Below are positions 1 through 7,996 of a stretch of 64,000 bases of DNA, piece after piece. Location of the stretch: IMG/VR virus record IMGVR_UViG_3300035670_012166, positions 1-64,000 of that record. One strand, 5' to 3'. The notes beneath the pieces are model-generated. The model saw only the letters and a program-made list of their open reading frames with translations. It was not told where the DNA came from and searched no databases. This DNA comes from a virus. The position numbers were made by a program, and so were the translations under genes. Each line of letters opens with the position of its first letter. Positions within the stretch are counted from its first letter, which is position 1.

Positions 1-292
1 CTACTTGAATATCTTTCTTTACAGTGGCAAAACCTGGAATGATATGAATGCTTAATTTATTATTTTTGATATTTTCTCTAGCAACAGACAAGAGTTTTCT
101 ATCATTGTATTTGCATTCACCAATTAGAATAGAAGAAGCACTTAAACCACAACCATGACCCACTTCAATGATAGGTATATTAGCTTTATCAGCAAATTGA
201 CAATATCTTGCAATACTATCAAGTTCTATAAGATGATTGACGCTGTGATTGCCATCTCTCAAAGAAACATCATTAATTGTGATATGCTTCAT
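1..292 (-). CDS. 4-hydroxy-2-oxovalerate aldolase-like protein (DmpG/MhpE family), partial
   Basis: The first 97 codons are present and the 3' part lies beyond the left window edge. Family enzymes cleave 4-hydroxy-2-oxoacids to pyruvate plus an aldehyde in a metal-dependent TIM barrel, and pass the aldehyde to an acylating dehydrogenase. Visible family marks are the metal-binding DVSLRDGNHS near residues 8-17 and IEVGHGCGLSASS near residues 42-54. The ATG at 292 overlaps the end of the upstream dehydrogenase gene by 20 nt, so the two are translationally coupled, as in catabolic dmpFG operons. Here, however, the neighbours are sugar-nucleotide genes, so a biosynthetic role in making or using a C2 unit is inferred. 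Family assignment is firm for the visible part; the substrate is unknown. Confidence 0.85.
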   Translation of the reverse strand, partial: MKHITINDVSLRDGNHSVNHLIELDSIARYCQFADKANIPIIEVGHGCGLSASSILIGECKYNDRKLLSVARENIKNNKLSIHIIPGFATVKKDIQV

Positions 293-1148
293 TTATCAAC
301 TCCAATGCTTTTACTGCAGCACAATTAATTATATCTAAATTACCAGCATATGGAGGAAGGTAGTCTCCAGAACCTTCAACTTTCAAATTAATAGCAGCTA
401 TATTGTTCTTAATTTTTGTAAGCGCTAAATTTACTTGATATTTAGGTATATACTCACTCATCTTATTAGCAAGCTTTTCTATTTCTTGATTTACAAAAGA
501 TAGATCTTGTAAATATTCTTCTTTAGTTTTAAAGAATATAGTTGTTTGCATATCAACACAAGGTTCAGCAGGATTTACATTCAAAATAACTTTAGAATTT
601 TCTATACCTGAAAATTGTAAAATAGCAGATTCAGTTGTTTCGATATAGTTATCAATATTAAACCTTGTAGACAATCCAGCACTTTTTGCAGCAATTTGAG
701 AAACTACTTCTACGTACTCACAAGGAATTAATTTTGAAACTAATGCAATTACAGGTATTGAAGTTTGACCACCACAAGTAATTAAATTTAAATTTTTAGT
801 ATTTTTTATATCTTCTGGATTAATTACAGGAATAAAAAATTTACCTATTTTTGCTGGTGTTAAGTCAATTGTGTAAATATTTTGTTGAGCAAAGAATTCA
901 CTATGCAAAGTAGCATCATCTGCATTAGTACAATCAAACACAACATTGAAGTTTTTGTCTTTGAAATAATCTATACCATCAGAAGAAACTGTAACATCAA
1001 ATTTGTTTTTTACAAATTCAATACCTTTTGAATCTTTTCTTCTACCAACAAAAGCAAGATCATTTATAAAGCCTAATCTTGTTAGCTTTACTAATAAATC
1101 TGTGCCAATATTACCAGTGCCCAAAACACCAACTTTGAAATTATGCAT
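273..1148 (-). CDS. mhpF: Acetaldehyde dehydrogenase (acylating), DmpF/MhpF family
   Basis: Converts acetaldehyde, CoA and NAD+ to acetyl-CoA, normally inside a complex with the aldolase encoded next. The protein of 291 residues matches the usual length (about 300). It starts with a Rossmann motif (VLGTGNIGTD, residues 8-17) and has the catalytic Cys125 in ITCGGQTSIP, plus a typical C-terminal domain with SAGLSTRFN and VNPAEPC. It follows the ThDP enzyme genes in one leftward operon. No ribosome site is seen before ATG 1148; instead TATAGA ends 7 nt upstream, so the gene may also have its own leaderless promoter. In a phage the gene is unexpected; the context suggests two-carbon chemistry for a branched sugar. 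Confidence 0.9.
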   Translation of the reverse strand: MHNFKVGVLGTGNIGTDLLVKLTRLGFINDLAFVGRRKDSKGIEFVKNKFDVTVSSDGIDYFKDKNFNVVFDCTNADDATLHSEFFAQQNIYTIDLTPAKIGKFFIPVINPEDIKNTKNLNLITCGGQTSIPVIALVSKLIPCEYVEVVSQIAAKSAGLSTRFNIDNYIETTESAILQFSGIENSKVILNVNPAEPCVDMQTTIFFKTKEEYLQDLSFVNQEIEKLANKMSEYIPKYQVNLALTKIKNNIAAINLKVEGSGDYLPPYAGNLDIINCAAVKALELINEAYHN

Positions 1149-1155
1149 AGTTTGA

Positions 1156-1161
1156 TCTATA
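1156..1161 (-). promoter_or_regulatory. -10-like hexamer 7 nt before dehydrogenase start
   Basis: TATAGA on the minus strand ends 7 nt before ATG 1148, with a second TATAAT at 1164-1169. No Shine-Dalgarno is present. It fits the recurring leaderless arrangement of this window, but could be chance in AT-rich DNA inside an operon. Confidence 0.35.
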
Positions 1162-1169
1162 ATATTATA

Positions 1170-1925
1170 CTAACTAATTTTCAACTCTGATTGTAGCTCT
1201 TCATCACTTAAGAAAGGAGCCATATCTTCTAAACCACATTGAACTGTTTTATTATCTGGAAGAGTTTTCAAAGCTACAGATGGATAAATTTCTTGAGAAA
1301 ATTTACAAATCACATCAAATAAAATGCATTTATCAGAGTGTATAGAATTTCTTATTGATTCAGATAATTCTTGATTGTTAGTAATTTTTATATAATCAAT
1401 TTCGTAAGCTTGGCAAATATTTTTTAAATTCGGAAACCATAAACCAGTTTCTAAAGTTGAGCCATAGACATTGTTGTTATAATATTTGCCTTGAGTATTT
1501 CTTATGCTCAAATATCCAAAGTTATTAATTATAAAAATTTTAGTTCTTATGTTGTTAGCTTTTATTGTAGCCAACTCTTGAATATTGGTTTGAAAGCTGC
1601 CATCACCTGTAATAACGATAGGATTTAAATTATTATCAGCTAACTGAACACCTACACTAGCAGGAAGGGCAAAACCCATATCTGCTTGAGCGCCTGGAAC
1701 TACTAATCTACACCCATTTTTTATTTTAGCTGTTTGTCCTGTTATATAAAAAGCAGTGCCAGCATCAGTAAGGATTACATCATTTTCAATCAAATTATTA
1801 TTGATAGATTCTACCAATGTATAGAAATTGATTCCATCTTTATCATCTTCAACAAATTGATGATATTGATTCCATTTCTCTTTCCAGTTTTGGCATTTAG
1901 ATAACCATTGTTCAGAAGTTGGCAT
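1170..1925 (-). CDS. ThDP-dependent enzyme, C-terminal (pyrophosphate-binding) half
   Basis: This is the PP domain of an acetolactate-synthase-like thiamine diphosphate enzyme. The ThDP motif is GDGSFQ at residues 107-112 with the paired NN 27 residues on (INNFGY). The upstream stretch LTDAGTAFY and MGFALPASVG are also typical. The PYR half lies in the preceding gene, whose last codons overlap this ATG by 14 nt in another frame. The first residues here (EQWLSKCQNWKEKW) resemble the linker that follows the central domain in full-length homologues, so the two genes together equal one ordinary enzyme. It is either a genuine two-subunit enzyme or a frameshifted gene. Related enzymes in sugar clusters (YerE type) add an acetyl-derived C2 unit to a ketosugar; that role is inferred. 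Confidence 0.85.
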   Translation of the reverse strand: MPTSEQWLSKCQNWKEKWNQYHQFVEDDKDGINFYTLVESINNNLIENDVILTDAGTAFYITGQTAKIKNGCRLVVPGAQADMGFALPASVGVQLADNNLNPIVITGDGSFQTNIQELATIKANNIRTKIFIINNFGYLSIRNTQGKYYNNNVYGSTLETGLWFPNLKNICQAYEIDYIKITNNQELSESIRNSIHSDKCILFDVICKFSQEIYPSVALKTLPDNKTVQCGLEDMAPFLSDEELQSELKIS

Positions 1926-2922
1926 TGTGGAAAAAATCTTTCAAATTACAGTGAATGAAAAAATCATATTCAACATTGTTTTTTAAATAATCATTTTCAT
2001 CAATATTTATCATAATTTTTTTGGCTTGAGGTGCAAATAAGTTTTTATCATAACCAACGTGAGTAGAAGTCATAGAACAACCCATAGAAATTAAAAGATC
2101 ACAAGTTTGAATAGCAAAATTAGCTGATCTATTACCACGAATTCCAAATGTCCCGATGTTTAATGGATGATCATAATGCACCAAATCTTTTGTTAAGTAT
2201 GTAGTGACAAATGGTATCCTATGTTTTTCAACAAAATTGATAAAATCATTTTTACTATCACTCAAAAACAATCCATAACCGGCAATGATTAATGGTTTTT
2301 CAGAATCTTGAATAGATCTTTCTAAAGTAGATAAATCTAAATGACAAGAAGCAATATCAACTTTTCTTTGTATAGATTTATCTTCAATATTATAAGTTTG
2401 TAAATTAGAAGGTATGTCTATCCAGCAAGGTCCTTTTCTGCCACTTTTGCATTGAAATATAGCTTCTTCTAATACTTCATAGATTTCATTAGGATTTGTT
2501 AAAAAATGATGATATTTTGTTGAATATTTGACGTGTTCAATTACATCAGCTTCTTGAACTCCGAATTTTCTCAAATTAATATCCAAAGTTTGATTGATAT
2601 ATCTTGAAGTTTCTGAAAGTTTGTAATTACCAGAAAGAAAAAGTAGTGGAAGACTGTCTTGATATGCAGAAACTAAACTTGTGATGCAATTCAATCCTCC
2701 ACATCCAGTTGTTGGATTGACCACTGAAATATTATTGGTAATTTTAGATTCAGCTATTGCAGCATTTGAAGCACCTTGTTCATGATGAAAACAAATGTAA
2801 TTCAAATTTTTATTGGATATAAATCCATCATTTAATCCAGCTGCTCCGCCACCCATAATTCCATAAATATTTTTAACATTTTCTTCTACTAATCTATTGG
2901 CTACATAATCACTTAATCGCAT
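1912..2922 (-). CDS. ThDP-dependent enzyme, N-terminal (PYR plus central domain) half
   Basis: This 336-residue protein is the N-terminal two thirds of an acetolactate-synthase-like enzyme. It shows GIMGGGAAGLND, the proton-relay Glu48 in CFHHEQGASNAA, PTTGCGGLN and the closing GRKGPCWIDIP of the PYR domain. A central Rossmann-like domain follows (IAGYGLFL; LLISMGCSMT). The frame is open to ATG 2982, but MRLSDYVANRLVEE is a typical family N-terminus and its ATG at 2922 sits just after the stop of the upstream dehydratase, so 2922 is chosen. The stop is followed, in another frame, by the matching C-terminal domain. Both halves presumably form one active site at a dimer interface. Confidence 0.85.
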   Translation of the reverse strand: MRLSDYVANRLVEENVKNIYGIMGGGAAGLNDGFISNKNLNYICFHHEQGASNAAIAESKITNNISVVNPTTGCGGLNCITSLVSAYQDSLPLLFLSGNYKLSETSRYINQTLDINLRKFGVQEADVIEHVKYSTKYHHFLTNPNEIYEVLEEAIFQCKSGRKGPCWIDIPSNLQTYNIEDKSIQRKVDIASCHLDLSTLERSIQDSEKPLIIAGYGLFLSDSKNDFINFVEKHRIPFVTTYLTKDLVHYDHPLNIGTFGIRGNRSANFAIQTCDLLISMGCSMTSTHVGYDKNLFAPQAKKIMINIDENDYLKNNVEYDFFIHCNLKDFFHNANF

Positions 2923-2926
2923 AAAA

Positions 2927-3880
2927 TTACCAGATAAAATTTTTCTTATAATATTGGACAATTGTTTTGATTTCTTCATCAAAAATACATTCAGGTTGCC
3001 ATCCTAAAGCTTTTATTTTTGAATCATCGAGAGCATATCTTACATCTTGACCTGGTCTGTGAACATTGAAGTTAATGTAATCTTCGTAAATATGATTGCC
3101 TTCAGGATAAAATTCATTGATTATTTTTTTGACAGTATCTAAATTAGATTGTTCAAAACCGCCAGCAATATTATAAATTTCATTTTTGACATCAGATTCA
3201 ATAATAGCAATCACTGCTCTTGCTGTATCTTTTGCGTGTAACCAGTTTCTAATAGGTGTCCCATTGTTGTGTAATGGAATTTTTCTACCTAATGATAAGA
3301 ATTTGCAAGCTTTAGGAATTAGTTTTTCAACATACTGACCACAACCATAATTATTTGTTGGTCTTACAATTACATAAGGTAAATCATAAGTTCTAGACCA
3401 AGCCATAATAAGTTGGTCTGCTGCAGCTTTCGTAGCAGAATATGGATTAGATGGTCTTAATAAATCTGATTCTGTGTGAGCACCATCTGAAATATCACCA
3501 TAAACTTCATCGGTGCTAAAATGTAAGAAAGTAGGTAATACATAGCCTTCTTTTTTATAATTCTTTAGCAATTCTAAAATGTTATGAACTCCCACAACAT
3601 TTGATTGTAAAAAATCATCACTTTTTCTAATTGAATTATCTACGTGTGTTTCAGCAGCAATATTGATAAAATAGTCACAATCTACAAGTCGATCAATTTG
3701 ACAAATGTTTTTCTTTTCAAATTTAAATTTAGGATAGGTAAGAAAAATTTCTAAACAATCAGAGTTTGAAGCATATGTGCAATCGTCTATACCGTATACA
3801 TACCAACCCTTATCTAATAATAATTGTGTTACGTATCTTCCGATAAATCCTAAACATCCTGTCACATAAACTATTTTCAT
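2927..3880 (-). CDS. rmlB: dTDP-glucose 4,6-dehydratase-like (RmlB family) sugar-nucleotide dehydratase
   Basis: An extended SDR enzyme that oxidises and dehydrates an NDP-hexose to the 4-keto-6-deoxy sugar. The NAD motif TGCLGFIG lies at residues 7-14, the catalytic STDEVYGD at 122-129 and YSATK at 147-151. AAETHVDNSI and the late RNWLHAKDTARAV are specific to the RmlB group rather than generic epimerases. Length (317) is near the family norm. It heads the leftward operon with the ThDP enzyme, dehydrogenase and aldolase. TATAAT ends 6 nt before ATG 3880 and there is no ribosome site, so its mRNA is probably leaderless. The nucleotide carrier (dTDP or CDP) cannot be fixed from the sequence. 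Confidence 0.9.
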   Translation of the reverse strand: MKIVYVTGCLGFIGRYVTQLLLDKGWYVYGIDDCTYASNSDCLEIFLTYPKFKFEKKNICQIDRLVDCDYFINIAAETHVDNSIRKSDDFLQSNVVGVHNILELLKNYKKEGYVLPTFLHFSTDEVYGDISDGAHTESDLLRPSNPYSATKAAADQLIMAWSRTYDLPYVIVRPTNNYGCGQYVEKLIPKACKFLSLGRKIPLHNNGTPIRNWLHAKDTARAVIAIIESDVKNEIYNIAGGFEQSNLDTVKKIINEFYPEGNHIYEDYINFNVHRPGQDVRYALDDSKIKALGWQPECIFDEEIKTIVQYYKKNFIW

Positions 3881-3919
3881 AAAAATATTATACGGTAGAT
3901 GGTTAGGTATAATATATTT
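3881..3919. promoter_or_regulatory. Divergent promoter pair between rmlB-like gene and rightward sugar operon
   Basis: The 39-bp gap holds the inverted repeat TATTATAC ... GTATAATA. Leftward TATAAT (3887-3892) ends 6 nt before ATG 3880; rightward TATAAT (3908-3913) ends 6 nt before ATG 3920. Each -10 lies close to where the -35 of the other would be, so firing should be mutually exclusive or factor-dependent. No Shine-Dalgarno fits on either side. Confidence 0.65.
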
Positions 3920-4321
3920 ATGAATCGTAAATATATGCCCACATTATCAGAACTAATTGATCGCCTTTCAATTGTTCAGCTTAAAGAAGTATTTATTCCA
4001 GAGCACAAAGATGAATATGCTCAAGAAATCAAAGACATTGTTCACGATATTCAACAGCATATCGAAGAAAATGAAGTTGTAGTAAATGCTGAAGTAATTA
4101 GAGCTATTGTTGTAGTTTCACAAATGAATCTACATATCTGGCAAAATGAAGCAAACTATCGTAAAGGGCTTCGTGAAAACAATAGCCTAGAACTCACCCA
4201 CGGATTGAATGGAATCAGAAATACAGCAAAAAATAAAATTCAAGAAGTTGTTGGTGGAAGAAAAGATTACAAGATTGATTGTCTTGCTGCAGAATTCAAG
4301 GATTGGGAGATTAGCTGGTAA
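3920..4321 (+). CDS. Small protein of sugar cluster, function unknown
   Basis: I do not recognise this 133-residue protein with certainty. The frame opens at 3899, but the ATG at 3920 sits 6 nt after a TATAAT box, so 3920 is preferred. It begins with a helix-rich stretch (LSELIDRLSIVQLK) and a mid-part SQMNLHIWQNEANYRKG, then ends in Trp-rich EFKDWEISW. Similar small helical proteins (DUF4254-like) occur in polysaccharide clusters, but the likeness is weak. Its stop overlaps the next ATG by 1 nt (TAATG), so it is the first gene of the rightward operon with the epimerase, glycosyltransferase and oxygenase. Confidence 0.6.
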   Translation: MNRKYMPTLSELIDRLSIVQLKEVFIPEHKDEYAQEIKDIVHDIQQHIEENEVVVNAEVIRAIVVVSQMNLHIWQNEANYRKGLRENNSLELTHGLNGIRNTAKNKIQEVVGGRKDYKIDCLAAEFKDWEISW

Positions 4322-5259
4322 TGCAAAAGGTACTTATTACAGGAGGAGCTGGATATCTAGGCTCAATCCTCACAGAAGTTTTGCTGTCTAAAGGCTATGC
4401 AGTGACTGTATTAGATAGTCTTGTTTATAAGCAGCTATCTTTAACCCAATTCTGTCATAATAAAAATTTTAATCTTGTTGTTGGAGATGTGCGAGATACC
4501 AAACTTCTTACAAGTCTGGTAGAAACTCATGACATCATTATTCCATTAGCTGCAATTGTTGGAATGCCAGCCTGTAAAAAAGATCCAGATCTAACAGTAG
4601 CTGTAAATTATCAACAAATTAAAAATATTGTTGAGGTAATTCAGTCAAGTCAGAAATTGTTAGTTCCTAATACAAACTCTCAATATGGAAGTTCTGAAAC
4701 TATTATTACAGAAGAAAGCCCATTCAATCCACTTTCTCTTTATGCTCAAACAAAATGTGATGCAGAAAAGGCTGTTTTAGATTCAGGTAATGGAATTTCA
4801 TTAAGGTTGGCTACAGTTTTTGGTGTTTCATATCGACAAAGAATGGATTTACTTGTAAATGACTTTGTTTACAGAGCTTTTACTGATGAATTTTTAGTTC
4901 TTTTTGAATCACATTTTTTGCGAAATTATGTTCATGTTAGAGACGTAGCCAAAGCATTTGTTCATTTAATCGAAAATTACGAGACTTGTAACAACAATGC
5001 CTATAATGTTGGGCTTACTTCAGCAAATATGTCAAAGCTTCAATTGGCTCAAAAAATCAAAGAATATGTTCCAAATTTAGTAATTATTGAAGAACAATTT
5101 AAGGAAGATTTTGATAAGCGAAATTATGTAGTCTCTAACGAAAAGCTAGAAAAAACTGGCTGGTCTTGTGATTTTTCTTTAGATGATGGAATTAAAGAAC
5201 TTTTATTAGCTTACAAAATGATTTCTAATTTCAAGAACAAAGATTTCACAAATCTATAA
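4321..5259 (+). CDS. NAD-dependent sugar-nucleotide epimerase/dehydratase (extended SDR)
   Basis: The 312-residue protein has the Rossmann motif TGGAGYLGS (residues 7-15), the D-V-R loop GDVRDT, a Ser/Tyr site NSQYGSS near 119-125 and the catalytic YAQTK at 141-145. LRLATVFGVS and NYVHVRDVAKAFVHL are substrate-domain marks of NDP-sugar epimerases/dehydratases. It probably modifies the 4-keto sugar made by the RmlB-like enzyme, or acts as a 4-epimerase; the exact reaction is not readable. It overlaps the preceding gene by 1 nt and is followed 9 nt later by a glycosyltransferase gene. Confidence 0.85.
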   Translation: MQKVLITGGAGYLGSILTEVLLSKGYAVTVLDSLVYKQLSLTQFCHNKNFNLVVGDVRDTKLLTSLVETHDIIIPLAAIVGMPACKKDPDLTVAVNYQQIKNIVEVIQSSQKLLVPNTNSQYGSSETIITEESPFNPLSLYAQTKCDAEKAVLDSGNGISLRLATVFGVSYRQRMDLLVNDFVYRAFTDEFLVLFESHFLRNYVHVRDVAKAFVHLIENYETCNNNAYNVGLTSANMSKLQLAQKIKEYVPNLVIIEEQFKEDFDKRNYVVSNEKLEKTGWSCDFSLDDGIKELLLAYKMISNFKNKDFTNL

Positions 5260-5268
5260 GGATATTAA

Positions 5269-6285
5269 ATGAAAGTTTTATTTGTTTACAAGCCCTACTA
5301 TGAGCATGATTTTGATTCTGAAACTCAACAAGAAAAATTGAGAGGTTCATTTCATGCAGCTTTTGGAGAAGATAATCCTGATTATCAAATTGATGTATTA
5401 CACTTTGGATTAGCTCCAGGATTGATTCAAACTGCTAAGGAAATGAATGAAGAAATTCTTAAAAAGGATTTTGACATTTGTATTGTCAGTGAAGAATTGA
5501 CTTTTGCTGTTGAGATGGATGTAATTAAGAAGTTAGGTAAAAAACTATTCTTATGTTGTTGGGATACATTTATTGCTACAACTACAGACTTATATACAAA
5601 CTTCAGAATTATGATGAAAAAGCCTCGTATTTGGGGTGAACACGTTTGGCCAATTCCAATTTCAGAAGCATCACAATATTGCAATGTATTAGTGGCAGAC
5701 TATGGATATGGAGAAATGTTTCCAAATGTTTATGCTATTTGTACTCCTATTGATACTCGGATTTACAATACTGAAAATATCCAAGAACGTGATATTGATG
5801 TTGGATTCAATGGGATGTTCTATATTCAAGAAAGAGCTAAATATTACGAAATATTTCAAAAAGCTAACATTCCGGTCACATATACTGGAAGCACTAATAA
5901 AAGAATATGGCCAGCTCAAGTATTGCCACCAGGAGATTTTGCTTCTATTTTCAAGAGAACCAAAATTTCACTAAGCTATACAGAATCAATTTTCGGACCT
6001 AATAATAGGCAAAGAAAAGGTAGAATTTATGAAGTTGCTGCAACAGGTAGCTTCTTATTAACAACTCATCCTGAAGTTATGAAATACAGGAATAGCACTT
6101 GGTTCAATCTTGGTGAGCATTTCGATTATATGGATGAATCTAACTGTGTTGATAAGGTTAGATATTATCTTGCGAATCCTGAAAAAAGAGAATCTATGGC
6201 AAATGCAATGCACCAACATTTTATGGATACCTGTGCTCCTAAAATTTGGTGGGATAACATCTTTAAATGGGCAAAAGATAAATGA
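5269..6285 (+). CDS. CgeB-like GT-B glycosyltransferase (first of two paralogues)
   Basis: The 338-residue protein resembles CgeB/spore-maturation-type glycosyltransferases: a variable N-terminal Rossmann half, then a C-terminal donor-binding half with RKGRIYEVAATGSFLLTTHPE and a closing NPEKRESMANAMHQHFMDTC helix. It shares DYGYGEMFPNVY and the KIWWDNIFKWA ending with the gene at 13391, so the two are paralogues. The site AAGGATATTAA before ATG 5269 gives a plausible ribosome site. It probably transfers the sugar made by this island; whether to protein, glycan or DNA is unknown. Its last 4 nt overlap the oxygenase start. Confidence 0.75.
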   Translation: MKVLFVYKPYYEHDFDSETQQEKLRGSFHAAFGEDNPDYQIDVLHFGLAPGLIQTAKEMNEEILKKDFDICIVSEELTFAVEMDVIKKLGKKLFLCCWDTFIATTTDLYTNFRIMMKKPRIWGEHVWPIPISEASQYCNVLVADYGYGEMFPNVYAICTPIDTRIYNTENIQERDIDVGFNGMFYIQERAKYYEIFQKANIPVTYTGSTNKRIWPAQVLPPGDFASIFKRTKISLSYTESIFGPNNRQRKGRIYEVAATGSFLLTTHPEVMKYRNSTWFNLGEHFDYMDESNCVDKVRYYLANPEKRESMANAMHQHFMDTCAPKIWWDNIFKWAKDK

Positions 6286-7157
6286 TAAATATTGATAATC
6301 TAATCAGAGAAGAATTAGGCATTGAAGATAAATCAAATACAAAATTATGTGTCGATGCTGAATTTAATAAAATCAACAAAATTAAAGTAAATAATATTGT
6401 CAATAATTTTATTGCACCAATTCCTAATTCTCACAATATTGAAGATGAAAAATTCTTAAGTGAGAATGGTTATTGTCATCTTGGTAAATTATTTTCTGAT
6501 GATGAAGTAAATGAATTACTTAATCTCATAAAAAATGAACCTGGCTATAATTACCATATAGCTGCAAATTCATATAATCGTGAAGCAAAAGTATTTACTG
6601 AAGATTTAGATTGGAATGTACTAAGTTATGAACCTTCTGTGTTCTTAAGATCAAAAACTTTATTAGACAAAATTACAAAACCTGAAATTCTTTCTCTAGT
6701 GCAATCATATCTTGGATGTTTTCCAACTATGTATTCTGTCAATTGTGTTTGGTCTAAATTTACTAATCAAGAGTTTAAGACACAACTAGTACATAGAGAT
6801 TATGATGATTTTAAATTTGTTTCATTTTTTGTTTTTCTAACTGATATAGATGATAACAACGGTCCTCATATGTATTATCCAAAAACTCAAAATGGAGAAG
6901 ATCAATCTGAAGAACCAATTATTGTCAAAGGCGAAAAAGGAACAGCATTTTTAGCAGATGTATATGGATTGCATAATGGTGTCCCTTTGAAATCTGGAAA
7001 TAGATGTCTGCTTTGGTGTAGATTTGGTTTGATGTTGAATAATATGCATTACAAAGACCAATGTAATTTGTTCGCAACAGATTCAGAAAATATTTTTGAT
7101 AAAATTGAAGACAATGAATACAACAGATATTTACTTAGAGGCTTTTTGAAAGACTAA
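6282..7157 (+). CDS. PhyH-type Fe(II)/2-oxoglutarate-dependent oxygenase
   Basis: The 291-residue protein has the double-stranded beta-helix iron triad of the phytanoyl-CoA dioxygenase family: HRD (His171, Asp173) and the distal His231 in YGLHNGVP, with Arg241 placed to bind 2-oxoglutarate (LKSGNRCLLWCRF). The N-terminal 60 residues are not conserved. PhyH-like enzymes hydroxylate or deoxygenate small molecules and often sit in phage and bacterial sugar clusters. Here it is the last gene before a terminator and is coupled to the glycosyltransferase by a 4-nt overlap, which suggests tailoring of the transferred sugar. Substrate unknown. Confidence 0.8.
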   Translation: MINIDNLIREELGIEDKSNTKLCVDAEFNKINKIKVNNIVNNFIAPIPNSHNIEDEKFLSENGYCHLGKLFSDDEVNELLNLIKNEPGYNYHIAANSYNREAKVFTEDLDWNVLSYEPSVFLRSKTLLDKITKPEILSLVQSYLGCFPTMYSVNCVWSKFTNQEFKTQLVHRDYDDFKFVSFFVFLTDIDDNNGPHMYYPKTQNGEDQSEEPIIVKGEKGTAFLADVYGLHNGVPLKSGNRCLLWCRFGLMLNNMHYKDQCNLFATDSENIFDKIEDNEYNRYLLRGFLKD

Positions 7158-7177
7158 GGTAGTTTCTGGATTAGAAG

Positions 7178-7214
7178 AAGCAACGTAAAATAAGATACGT
7201 TGCTTTTTTCTTTT
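7178..7214 (+). terminator. Rho-independent terminator after oxygenase gene
   Basis: A 10-bp perfect stem AAGCAACGTA / TACGTTGCTT with an 8-nt loop is followed by a T-rich tract (TTTTCTTTT). It ends the first rightward operon. Confidence 0.9.
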
Positions 7215-7219
7215 ATAAA
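7214..7219 (+). promoter_or_regulatory. -10 element of probable leaderless transketolase operon
   Basis: TATAAA ends 6 nt before ATG 7226 and directly abuts the terminator tract. No ribosome site precedes the ATG. A fresh promoter is expected here because a terminator intervenes. Confidence 0.55.
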
Positions 7220-7225
7220 ACTGAT

Positions 7226-7996
7226 ATGAATGAAGAATTAAAATCCATTGCAAAACAAACCAGATTAGAAGTTTTTAAGTTTAAAACTTCATCAGGTTCA
7301 GGTCATTTAGCAAGTTCATTATCTTGCGTTGATATCGTTACTTCTTTGTATTATGATAAAGAAGTAGAATTCAATCCTCATGAAGATTATTTGATTTTTA
7401 GTAAAGCACACGGATCTCCAGCAGTTTACCCAATATTAGCTGATTTAGGATTTTATGATAAATCAGAGTTGGATAAGTATTGTAGACCAGGTGGAATTTT
7501 AAAACTTCATTCAGATGCTTCAATTCCAGGATGTCACTTTGTAGGTGGATCTCTTGGTAATGGAATTGGATATGCAGCTGGACTGGCTTTAGGTAAAAGA
7601 GACAAAAAAGTTTTTGTTATCTTAGGTGATGCAGAATTATATGAAGGTTCAGTTTGGGAAACATTGATTTTTATTGCTCATCATAATCTCAAAAATGTTG
7701 TTTTGATTATTGATAGAAATAAGTATGGAATTTTAGGAGCTACTGAAGAAATGCTCAAGTTGGAATCCCTTAAGGATAAATTTGATGCATTTGGATTTGA
7801 CACTCTTGAAATTGATGGACACGATTTTGATGATTTAAGATCTTCCTTAACTCATAAAAGTGATAAGCCTATTGCAATTATTGCAAAAACAATTAAGGGC
7901 AAAGGTGTTTCTTATATGGAAGACAAGTACGAATATCACACAATTATTCCAAAAAGTGAATCTGATATTAAGCAAGGAATTGAGGAATTATCATGA
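7226..7996 (+). CDS. Transketolase-like protein, N-terminal (ThDP pyrophosphate) subunit
   Basis: The 256-residue protein matches the first domain of transketolase: GSGHLASSLS, SKAHGSPAVYP, GGSLGNGIGYAAG, and the ThDP motif GDAELYEG (134-141) with Asn165 in DRNKYG. Together with the next gene it makes a two-subunit enzyme, an arrangement common for transketolase-like proteins in secondary and sugar pathways. Such enzymes move two-carbon ketol units between sugars. With the RmlC-like, dehydrase and heptose-kinase genes downstream, a role in building or reshaping a carbohydrate is inferred. The stop overlaps the next gene by ATGA. Confidence 0.92.
   Translation: MNEELKSIAKQTRLEVFKFKTSSGSGHLASSLSCVDIVTSLYYDKEVEFNPHEDYLIFSKAHGSPAVYPILADLGFYDKSELDKYCRPGGILKLHSDASIPGCHFVGGSLGNGIGYAAGLALGKRDKKVFVILGDAELYEGSVWETLIFIAHHNLKNVVLIIDRNKYGILGATEEMLKLESLKDKFDAFGFDTLEIDGHDFDDLRSSLTHKSDKPIAIIAKTIKGKGVSYMEDKYEYHTIIPKSESDIKQGIEELS

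Noticed and set aside
273-1148. Interpreting the aldolase/dehydrogenase pair as an aromatic degradation operon
   Set aside because: No ring-cleavage, hydratase or dehydrogenase partners are present; the operon neighbours are sugar-nucleotide and ThDP enzymes.
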